Shown here one piece after another: positions 53,301-62,342 of a stretch of 64,000 nt of DNA; position 1 is the stretch's first letter; each line of letters begins with the position of its first letter. The position numbers and the translations under genes are program-made. Origin of the DNA: Procambarus clarkii (Eukaryota > Arthropoda > Malacostraca > Decapoda > Cambaridae); contig NC_091227.1 in NCBI RefSeq assembly GCF_040958095.1, positions 20,786,658-20,850,657 on the forward strand, read 5' to 3'. The notes beneath the pieces are model-generated. The model was not told where the DNA came from, searched no databases, and worked only from the letters and a program-made list of their open reading frames with translations.

Positions 53301-56300
53301 GGTATTAGTGAATTTGGACAAACTGGAAACGTTTTTGTATTGATGTTGCAAAGAAAACTTGATCTAATCTAACCTTCCTAGGCTTAATACATGCTATCTG
53401 AGGCTTAAAATAGTACATAAATGTACTATACTATTCCTAGAGATACTGTATTTAAATTTAGTTTATAGCCATATAAATATTTTTCTTGTGAATAGTAACA
53501 AATTATACTATCTAATTGTCGATCACGTCTATGTATGTACGATGGTTCACATGGTTACAGAAAGTAATATCTAAACAGGAGGATGGGTTACAATACCCCT
53601 AGTCAACTTAGAACCAAATACTAAAACTGGTAAAGCATTTCTAAACTGCTTGGAGTTGCACTATGAAAACCACAGAAACAGTTACCTGGAAGAAGTGCTA
53701 AAAACAATGCAGGTAATATTACACTCAACATAAGCAGAGACAGAATTAATTTGGCGGTGTAATCAATTCGGTGCGATCCTTAGAGCACACACCTCATCAT
53801 GACGCTTTGAAGGATGGAAGCGAAAGGAGTGACTCCAATTCCGGCGCCCACCAAGACAGCATGGGTCACAGAGAAGATCCTTGTGGATGGTGTGCCATAG
53901 GGACCATCTACATGCACCTGTAGGAAGTGTCACAATGTTGTAAGGTGAACAAGGAATACAGGAAGTGATAGCTATGTGCTAGCTCCCATTCAATTTCTAA
54001 GTAATACTTGTATTTGTCCAGCATTTTCCATGTAACATACTGTACAGTACAGTATATAAATAGCAATTCATGAATTACCAGTATACAGTACTGTATATAA
54101 CTATCAGTTCCCAGTGCTACACAATTCTTGCTGTTGAAAAAATATGAAGCATATATATTGCACATTTACCTGGGTCTATCTCATAAATCTAGATCCAGGT
54201 AAATGTACCTGGATCTAGATCATCATCAAATCTGCCAGGAAAAGATCATCAAGGCAAATGGGGGGGGGGGGGGGACCTTCGACAAGCCATCAGTCGTGAC
54301 CACTAGGGTTAGTGGCCCTCGGCTAAATCAGGTAAATTTAATTTGTTAAGAATTTACTTATATTTTGATATATTGTAATTCATACTGTACTGTACTGTAT
54401 ATCTGTTCTTCAATACTGTATTCTTAATTATTTATATCCAATTTAACTTTTGTACTCCTTCATTATTGACTTGTGGCTCTCAATTGCACCTGGTACAAGA
54501 CAGACAACAATGCAAACCAGGCACAATAGAGCTGATGTCATCCAAACTTTGAAAATACTGAACAAGATGGAGAATATTAGTCCAGACCACTTCAAAATCC
54601 TCAAGAAAAATGGTGAAACCTTTGACAGGCCAATGGCTTCCTGTCCTTGTTGAGGCCACTAGACTGGTGGGAATGGGGGAAGGAAAGGAAACTATCAGGG
54701 GAAAGTGCCAAGCCATTACGACTATATTGCACTTGGAAGGGGTTAGGATAAGAATTTGGGATGGGACTGGAGGGAAGGAATGGTGCCCAACCACTTGGGA
54801 CGGTCGGGGATTGAATGCCGACCTGCACGAAGCAAGACCAGACTGATGGGGGGGCTCTCCGGTAAATTAAGGTAAATTATCTGTTATTAATTACTTGCAC
54901 GTTATTAAGTTGTGGTATACTTTAGTACATGTTCACATTGACAAGAAAACATGTGTATCTGTAACTTAAAAACAATATTTAACTGTTCTGGAGTGATACT
55001 GCAGTGTCTGGTTATGATCTTTTAAACCTTTACTAATGTTACCTCAATTTACCTGAGGGCCACTATTTATTTAGTGGCCTTGACAGGGACAGGAAGTTGG
55101 CAGCTCGTCAAAGGTCTACCAGATTTGAGAAATCTTAGAGTGCTGCAATTGCATCTTCGCACCACATTTTGAAAATGGTACAGGTATAGTAAGGAACTCC
55201 TTTGTGAAACTGATGCTCAAAAATACGCTAATGAAGTTGTACTAGCATCATGAATTTACCCTTTTTTGTATCATGAGCATGGGTTTTTTTAACGATCTTC
55301 AAGGGTAAGCTCACCATTTAGAACAGTACCACAAAATTAAAATATCCTTTCTTAATACATGTCGGTTCACCATTCATTTTATTTTTATCAACTGGCAGCA
55401 GTGATCATTTCAATGGCTGTTTACAATTATCCACCTAAACCAGTGGTCTTTACTGCAGTTGATACCCCCTTTGGTTCTCAAAATGTGTTCTCACACCTTG
55501 TTTGGTTCTCAGAATTTGTTTCTGAGCAAATTTATAATGTTAATTTACACACACACACACACACACAATCATATAGAGGCAGTTCTGATGTTTGTGTTCT
55601 TAAATTGTGCTTATGATTATTTACCTACAGTTCTAAAAATCTGTCATGGGTGGTGAAGCCACATAGGTGTAATTCACTCGTGCACTTTCACAGCAGGTGG
55701 AAAATGGGAGCAGACCCCACCAACACTTGTCAAAGAGCATTGCACAAGAGCCCCCCCCCCCCCCCACACCACATCACGGCAGCACCCTTGCAGGGGGCAA
55801 AAAGAGAGAAAAACGTCTTTGGCTACGTTATGCATTGACCACACATGATTAACTCATGAGTACTTAACTGCACAGACCTGTTATGTCAGTACTACATTAA
55901 CAGTCGTACACCTCCTCATAGAATACCTTGATTTTCAGATGGACTGGAAAACACAAGGAAATCACAATACAGTAATGTGATATATATGAGAAAATCATTG
56001 GAGCAGGACAGCGATCAAACCAGCATCCTGGGTGAGCCCAGATGTATTCCTTTGTTGGAAATAACCAACAGTTTCGTACATCTTTTGTATTTTTATACAA
56101 CGTTTGTATTAACCACAAGTAGTTACTAAAATTACTAACTTGTAGATTTAATCATCATCATGATTTATATTAAACATATTGCCAGATTCTTCCTAGTCAG
56201 AGTGACGACGCGAGGAACGACAGGCAGAAACATGAATTCTCTCCACATTTAGTTGGATTTATAACAGAGTCCAGTTTATCATTTCTTTTACTAAAAATAG

Positions 56301-59300
56301 TTACTAATAAGTTTAATTTCGTAACATACTACTGCTTACTGGAACTCCTTTATTTAGTTGATATTAAACATTCTAGAGGAAATTAATTTAATGTAAATGA
56401 TTTCACTTTAATTTCCTCGATTAGCTGCGTGACTTTAATAAACCCAATTTATGTTACGCAAAATTATATTTAACACAGAAGAATTAAATGTGACATCAAT
56501 ACTCATCACCATCTCTTCTTAGTTAATTCCACTTCTTTCCTTAGTTAATATATCCATTTACGCTCAAGATGTCTATCGAGCGCCGGGCATGCGCAACCGG
56601 GAAGAGGAAGAAGACGCGAGAACATGACCAGCCACCACACGACTCGGACGCCATTAGTAGCGTGCAACAGAGAGCTATGTTTCGATCATGCTTATTTCGC
56701 TGCCACGACCAGTAGAGCGGTGCCACGTCACAGCCGTTTCCCAGAGCTAGTATATCTGCAATTCCATAGTCAACGCCCTTCAAGTAGCAGCTGGAGGACG
56801 AAGCATTGCACAGTTCTCTACATCAACGGACAGTAGAAGAAATTTACAGTGCTTGACCATAAATTGCACAGATATTTGCAGGAGATTTCTACAATGATCA
56901 TCATACCTTTTAGGAAGATTTCCTTAATTTAGGATGTACTTGTAGTTTGTTATGTAGAAGATTTTTACAATGTAATTGCTTTCCAGCTCCGAGTCGACGT
57001 CAACCGAGGTGCTAGGCTTCCTCACCTTCACGTGCAACAATTTGCTCGATGCAACACTTCGTCGGTGGAGCGTGGCAACCGATTGCACTTCTTTAGATTT
57101 ACAGCTAAGCTGTTCATGTTTATCAGTAGTAATAACACTCTAGTTACAGTAGCGATCTCCCAAAGAAATCAGTTATACTAACTCATTGATTTACCGTATA
57201 CTATTCATTATTCCAGTAGTATATTGAGGTGCATTTACCTCTAATTAATATTATATAATCAACCTTATTTACTTTCATAATTTATTTACTCTGGCGAAGA
57301 ACCAGTGCCAGAATAATGCTAGGGATGCATTAATCTTTTAGCATGTAACCCCCCCATTTTTGTGCAGGTTAATTTGACTCCCTTTACCTAAGAAATACAG
57401 TTTCACTAAGATCCATAGGACACTAGTTCTTGGTATCAGTTTAATCCATTGTCTCATTTTGTTTTCCACTTTTTCTCAAAAAGTGGTGGTCCTTCACAGC
57501 TATTGAATTACTTTATTTAATTACAAATTATTGGAGTCAGATTTTCCCACAGCCTTAACTCGTGGACCACAATACGCAGCATATCATGGTCCATGTGTTA
57601 AGGCATGCTTATGGGGTTACCCAGGGTGCTGCTTTGATACCTGTCCTGCTTTAATGCTTTTCACTGGATGATTCAAAATTTTGTTTCCCTACCTATCCTT
57701 CGAGTCATACAGTATGTCCTCTGATAAAATCCTCAGGGACGTGATTCCTTTGACATTTCTCATCTTATGTCTGCTTATGTCTGTCTGTATTGGAATTCTG
57801 AATGATTTCTGGAACCTTTTCAATATTCTGTAACTTAGATGGTGATATATTGTCTTCTGGGCTTGACATTTTTTGATAATTACTGTTTTTTCCCAATGAA
57901 AACACATTACACACAGAAATCACAATAGCGTGATGCACCAAAACATCTATGAAAATAACAATTCCAGTTTCATTTTTTAAAACTCCATGGGAGGATATAA
58001 TCATATATGCATGTTCAGGACATAAAGTACTGTTTCTTTAAATTGTTCCAAAAACCAAGGTAAATTGCTGGGAATTCAGCAATTCAAAATTTTGGGAAAA
58101 AATCTGGTGTCTAACTTACCTCAATATTCTTATCTTCTAACTGAATCTGAATTTTGTGCGTTGTCAAGTTCTCTGTCAAACTATTTTCTTCGTTCTTTCT
58201 TTGGTATTGATTGCACTGTTGTTGGTGCCGGAGTGTGCTGGAACACTGCTGCTCACCCAAGGAGTCCAGACTAGAATTGCTTCCATATAGCGACGAGTGG
58301 CCAGAGTCGGTCAGTACCATTTGGTGTCCTATTAATTCGGCTTTCAGTGCTGCCAAGTTTGACAAACTGGAAGACTTCTTGCGTTCCAGTGGCTTCTCTG
58401 CTGCTGGGGATTTGAGCATGACTGAGGTGACAGATGGCTTCTGTTCAGCTTCTACAGACAACAGTGCTGCTGGTCGAGTGTACACACTCATCTTACGATT
58501 AAATTCTAAGAGGTTATTAACATAGCGACGGCCTTTACCATCGCCGCCACCCCCCTCTCCTTCCAGCTCAATGACACCGTGTTCTGCTATCTCGCTCACC
58601 CTCTCATCAGCTGTGAAGGCAGGGTTCAGTATACCAGTGTCTTCATTCTTATAATTCTGTGATGCTTCTTTTATTTCTGTTTCCTTCTCATCCTTGAACA
58701 TTTCATAGACTCTTTTAGTCCATTCTCCCACAGAGCGAATGTGAACAGTGAAGACATCTGTAAACCAAACAATAGTTACTGCTAGTAAGATACATAAGAA
58801 CTAAAACTAATGATAACCGCATTACTAATTATAGTTTTCAATAATATATATTTGAACAGAAGCTGCAAACATGATATAATAATAAAGTTCCAGGAAATAC
58901 AGAATAGAAATACTGATGGTGTAGCACCTTCACGCTCAGGAGCTGAAGATATTGTAAAAGGATGCCACTCGTAGCGAGCAATGGAAGGGATGTTGAGAAA
59001 CACATACTCCCCAGGCTGGAAGTCGAAGTTCTTGGGTCGTCTAATCAATACCTTTATTACCTGTTCTCCAAAGAAATACTCATTATCAGTCAAATTTATC
59101 AGTTAAAAAGTATGAAATTATTGTAATAGCAGTTACACATTCAAGTGTGATGCTTAAATCTAAATTACATATTTTATTGCAAGATTTTCGAAAATATTGT
59201 TCCCTCAAATCTTTTCCATTCCTTAGTTTAGGTATTTTACCAAACAGATTATAATTAATATTATCCAAACCCAAGGTAATACAATCATATTAATTGTAAC

Positions 59301-60108
59301 TACTGTACCATCATAGTTGTTGTTTCTAATAGAATTATGTACAAAAATGTACTCAAAACTAGCAAAAGAACATTCCTTTAATTCACAACTTGCATCTCTG
59401 AAGACATCTCACCTGAGAGGGAAGTTTAGTTCCTGAGAGAATGAGAGTCTGGCCCTTGGGTGAACAGACCTGTGACACTCTTAAACATGTCTCCAGGAGG
59501 AAGGCTATGCCAGGCAGAAGAAGCCACTTCCAGAAGTTGGGGCCATGTAGGATGAGGAACACCCAGAATGGAAGGGAGAGGAGGTGGGTCCAGTAGAATA
59601 TCTGGGGAGAGATGCAATGCTGAATGTTTCAGCGAGATCATTTTCCATTCATATGGACTTGGATAGCGAGACAAATGATGTGAAACATGGTCTGAAATGT
59701 TGATAATACTGAACTATAATTATCTGACAAATAAACTGTTTACACCTCAGTATCAGTATACTGTACAGGTATATTTAAATATTTACTGTGACAATAAATG
59801 AGCAGATTTAAGTGACTAATAATACATTAAAAAATTAGCATGATCAAAGCATTCTACACTCCCACTTGCTGTAAGCCCCTGCTACATAGCCTCAATTAAA
59901 TACCTCAAAATAGCCGGACTTCCTGACGAAGCGGTGGCTGAAGCCAACGATAATGGTGAGTATGACCATGAGCACCACTCCCGTCGGGTTAGCCAGGCCT
60001 CCCACCCAGCCAATGCCTAGGGAGGTGTCCCACATGTAGGCATTCATGGTGATCCCCGTCACATCTCCGAGGGTCACTGTCAAAGCACCAGCCATGGTCA
60101 GAGCAAGA
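50210..60108 (-). CDS. Nox5: NADPH oxidase 5-type, C-terminal part (8 exons; 5' end outside the recognised region)
   Basis: Membrane flavocytochrome that passes electrons from NADPH through FAD and haem to O2, giving superoxide; NOX5 types are activated by Ca2+ through N-terminal EF hands. Exons on the - strand: 60108-59904, 59601-59413, 59060-58928, 58757-58120, 53917-53793, 52820-52736, 52409-52203 and 50341-50210 (stop TGA). Reading order: [16 protein letters not shown] helix; FYWTH...LHGPNFWKW with the two haem histidines of the fifth helix; FAD site [19 protein letters not shown] site [12 protein letters not shown] and [43 protein letters not shown]; terminal KREMF. All phases agree across the eight exons. 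These motifs follow human NOX5 more closely than NOX1-4. EF-hand and first-helix exons were not found up to 64000. The linker exon is much longer than usual. The gene converges with the sorting nexin. Confidence 0.9.
50695..50890 (+). repeat. tRNA-derived SINE, third type
   Basis: B-box-like ttggaatcccgggcgggaca, then cacatttcctttcacctaat, ctagcagtaagtaggtactc and tgggggttgcatcctgg. Lies in the last intron of the NADPH oxidase. Confidence 0.65.
52203..52409 (-). CDS. Nox5: Nox5 exon: VDFVWVNRD to GRPDWDK
   Basis: Acceptor gggttgaag, 69 codons in phase 0, donor gtatct after [23 protein letters not shown] and the later GRPDW are NADPH-domain signatures of the NOX5 class. Confidence 0.9.
52508..52666 (+). 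mobile_element. 5'-inverted SINE within 15-bp direct repeats
   Basis: aatgatatgtacatg occurs at 52508-52522 and 52652-52666. The insert starts with an antisense tRNA-like head (aacaaatccacaagggccgt, cgaggattcgaacctgcg, actgccttaatcga). It then switches to a sense tail (gcccttgtggatttattcat, ttgatgtatcaccttagtgt, gatctctgtgtgt). The segment cccttgtggattt is present in both orientations, once on each side. This is the layout left by twin-primed reverse transcription. Confidence 0.82.
52736..52820 (-). CDS. Nox5: Nox5 exon: CPYC segment with a GC donor
   Basis: Acceptor ttttacag, then [20 protein letters not shown] to LRKLRK. The only donor that keeps frame with the next exon is AAG|gcaagt, so the intron is of the GC-AG type. 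CPYCQ is at the place of a CPSC motif in vertebrate NOX5. Confidence 0.85.
53213..53587. mobile_element. MITE-like element, copy 2 (opposite orientation)
   Basis: Ends cccattctcctgttt and aaacaggaggatggg. The core caaactggaaacg...cctaggcttaatacatgct is the reverse complement of the core at 37490-37600. It lies in the NADPH oxidase intron 52821-53792. Confidence 0.65.
53793..53917 (-). CDS. Nox5: Nox5 exon: pyrophosphate-binding loop
   Basis: Acceptor ctacag, then [20 protein letters not shown] and [20 protein letters not shown]; donor ATGAG|gtgtgt with two bases left over, completed by G of the next exon. GAGIGVTPF is the NADPH pyrophosphate loop. Confidence 0.93.
54187..54220. repeat. Perfect 15-bp-arm palindrome
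   Basis: atctagatccaggta - aatg - tacctggatctagat, 34 bp with no mismatch. The arms resemble tacctggatctag-type SINE ends common in AT-rich intron DNA; no function can be assigned. Confidence 0.75.
54630..55135. repeat. Retroelement tail fragments around ccactaga/ggtaaatt
   Basis: 54630-54660 (aatggcttcctgtccttgtt, gaggccactaga) and 55045-55130 in reverse (gtggccttgacagggacagg, aagttggcagctcgtcaaag) are pieces of one 3' end, also seen at 61385-61460 (-). The intervening 54665-54880 includes a tRNA-like cggtcggggattgaatgccg and ends ggtaaattaaggtaaatt. Confidence 0.5.
55943..56050 (-). repeat. Diverged tRNA-derived SINE
   Basis: On the - strand a B-box-like ggtttgatcgctgtcc is followed by the tail atcacatta...tattgtgatttcctt, related to the tails at 33001 and 57903. 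A tail-only copy lies at 57903-57945 (cattacacacagaaatcaca, atagcgtgatgcacc). Confidence 0.5.
56560..57095. other. CpG-rich island within an AT-rich intron
   Basis: Two blocks (56560-56800 and 56985-57095) are clearly richer in CG dinucleotides than the surrounding intron, e.g. atcgagcgccgggcatgcgc and agtcgacgtcaaccgagg. The first holds gcatgcgc, the core of NRF-1-type sites. No coding frame with splice borders is convincing. Could be an internal promoter, an enhancer or an old GC-rich insertion. Confidence 0.4.
58120..58757 (-). CDS. Nox5: Nox5 exon: HIRSVGEW plus long linker
   Basis: 638 nt. Opens with [20 protein letters not shown], the end of the FAD-binding fold, then about 190 residues of low-complexity, Ser/Gln/Asn-rich linker ending QLEDKNIE at donor gtaagt. 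It includes a Gly run, [20 protein letters not shown] and [14 protein letters not shown] Gln-rich parts. In human NOX5 I recall only about 45 residues at this place, carrying kinase sites. Confidence 0.88.
58928..59060 (-). CDS. Nox5: Nox5 exon: FAD-binding motif
   Basis: [20 protein letters not shown] then [20 protein letters not shown] and PERE plus one base; acceptor gagaacag, donor gtgcta. [14 protein letters not shown] is the diagnostic NOX FAD-binding motif. Confidence 0.93.
59413..59601 (-). CDS. Nox5: Nox5 exon: fifth and sixth membrane helices
   Basis: 63 codons in phase 0 between ctccccag and gtgaga. [20 protein letters not shown] keeps the two haem-ligand His of the fifth helix, 13 apart. 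It is followed by [20 protein letters not shown] and GTKLPSQ. Confidence 0.9.
59904..60108 (-). CDS. Nox5: Nox5 exon: membrane helices before FYWTH
   Basis: From acceptor gttgcag it reads [20 protein letters not shown] and then [20 protein letters not shown] to KSGYFE at donor gtattt. The second half matches NOX5 (GIGWV..G...PTGV; RRSGHFE). The first half does not show the expected third-helix histidines. A shorter exon beginning at 60016 (acceptor acctccctag) would remove that part and also keeps the later frame. Confidence 0.75.
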
Positions 60109-60554
60109 CTGCAACAGCACACCATCAATGGTCTTTAGGGACATTGATGATGTCAGTGAGGGGGTGGGGAATAACTCCAATGATGGTGTTTCCTGGTGTT
60201 TGGTTAATATGGTGCCACTGTAGTGTTAGTGCATCATGTTGTGCATTGGGCTGGTGCAATTAGTTTAATTTAGTTTATTTATTACCCATTTTGTCAGCGG
60301 CAGTAGGAAAATATTAGAGGCACAGTGGACTCAAGAACAGAATACAGGTATAGTGATGCTATAGAAATAAAATGTATTAATTTTGTGTTCTAGAGTATTT
60401 TGGAGGTACCAAGGAAGTGACACTTGAGGAGGTGCCAAGGGACACTTGTGTGGTATGGTGATTCAGCTATGTCATGAAGTTAGCATATAATTCCTGTTGT
60501 CTTGGAAAAAAAAAGCCTGTATTGCACTAAAGCTTATTGAGGTCCCCCTTGGAC

Positions 60555-60750
60555 AACTACCTACCCTTCCTAGGAGGCAGCCCACAATAATTACCTAATT
60601 TCCAGGTACAGTACTGTACCTGTTTTACTGCTAGGTAAACATAGGCATGAAATGAAAGGAAACTTGCCCAATCATTTCTGTCCTGCCCGAGGATTGAACC
60701 TGGGACCCTTGGTTGTGAGCTGGAAATGACAACCACTGTGCTAGCTACTG
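60555..60750 (-). repeat. tRNA-derived SINE, third type, antisense
   Basis: On the + strand ctgcccgaggattgaacctg, atgaaaggaaacttgcccaa and ttttactgctaggtaaacat are the inverse of the elements at 35290 and 50695. The head keeps a degenerate B box. Confidence 0.6.
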
Positions 60751-61379
60751 ACTATGTGTCTCACTGCAGTTTTTGTTGTACATCATATTAATAATGTTTG
60801 TAATGTATCTGTTGACTTGGATGTTCATACGGCTATGACTAACTGGGACTTTTGGTGGCCAATACATATTCACATCGGTGAAAAACAGAAATGCTAACAA
60901 AAATGTCTCCAAATACAACCATACCTACATATTGAAAATCACAGACATTTACATGCATGCACATATATAAATCCCATTAAAAATATAAGAAGGTAGGCCT
61001 AGATATAAACACAGACATGATAAACTATGCATAATTAGTGAAAGCATTATGTACAAAGCAGGTCAGGGATGGTAGAAAGAAACAATTATATACATGCATA
61101 AAATTAACTCCTATGTTCTCCAATTTTAATTTGTGATTAAACTTATTTATAAAATCCCCATAAAACGTTTGCACCGATTGTCACTCTTGCTGTATGCTAT
61201 AACTTCAAGGTGAGAAAACTTAATTAACTTCACACTGGTCTGTATAAGGGAACTGGTTGCAAATTTTTTTGTTTTAAACACCATTTGCAACCCAATTTAA
61301 ATCTCAAAGATGACTGAGGACAATATCAAACATATGCCTTGTTTACCTCTTCAGAAAGTCAGTGGCTTCAATAAGAGAT

Positions 61380-61930
61380 TAAATACATTTACCTGAATTT
61401 ACCTAAGGGTGACCATCTCTAGTGGCTTCAACTTGGATAGGAAGCTGGCTGCTTGTCAAAGTCCCATCATTATTACCAAGGACTTCTTCCAGTTGAATTT
61501 TGAACTGTAGTCCTGATGTCTTACCATTTACAGTTTAGGTAGGTAGACAAGCCCACAGGTTTATAACCTTATGGGTGAAAATGCATATCCTGGTACCTGT
61601 CATACATTGTTACTTGAGCCACAACATGGACCTTTCTAAATAAGTGTTCTAGATTAACATTTTTGAATTTTTATCGTGCAGAATACCAAATGACTCGGGT
61701 AAATTTGTTCTGTATAGTCGATTAAGTCTATATGACATCTACAATGTCATGGTTGGTATGTATTGTTGTTAGTCCTGAGGCTCTCAGCCTTTCCAGGTAC
61801 GAGATGTATCCTAATTCTGGGATGGATATAGTCGTTCTATGTTTGAATTTTTTCCAAAGAAGTTAGGCCCTCCATAGCGAGATGTCTCCATAGTTTGATT
61901 CAGTTATCCAGATGGGGAGAGGCACAGCAC
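61380..61930 (-). mobile_element. Degenerate non-LTR retrotransposon 3' part
   Basis: The - strand has a short stretch IPELGYISYLERLRASGLTT, recalling the LERL..LGL.TL motif of LINE reverse-transcriptase C-terminal regions. Several frame breaks follow, then a 3' end cagccagcttcctatccaag, ttgaagccactagagatggt, aggtaaattcaggtaaat. It is too decayed to class. Confidence 0.4.
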
Positions 61931-62299
61931 TGAAATTTGTACAAGTGAACAATCACTTTTATCTTTGAAGTCAAAGGTTTGTTTAATTATTCATCGTTTT
62001 GTAACGCTGCTCCTACTTGCTGAGAAACTTTCACTAACTAAAAGGTCCTCTTCTCTTTCCAATCTGTCAAGCTACACAGGGCATTTTTAGTCTAATACCA
62101 ACCCAACTTCAGAAGAAAATATAATGCACACAATTGTGAATTATCATTCTTTGAATGCAAAACTAACAATATACACAGTATTGTATAAACAAGGGAAAAC
62201 CTTTACTAATTGCCGACCACTTCAGTGGCAAGCTATATATTAGTCTACCTTCACCAACTTTATTAGTTTGTTTTTCTTGGGACTGATGTACAGTATTTT

Positions 62300-62342
62300 A
62301 GGTAAGGATAGGATAGGTTAGATTGGGTTAGGTTAGATTACA
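62300..62342 (+). repeat. Degenerate TTAGG-like tract
   Basis: aggtaaggataggataggtt and agattgggttaggttagatt; TTAGG-related pentamers without a long perfect run. Confidence 0.45.
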
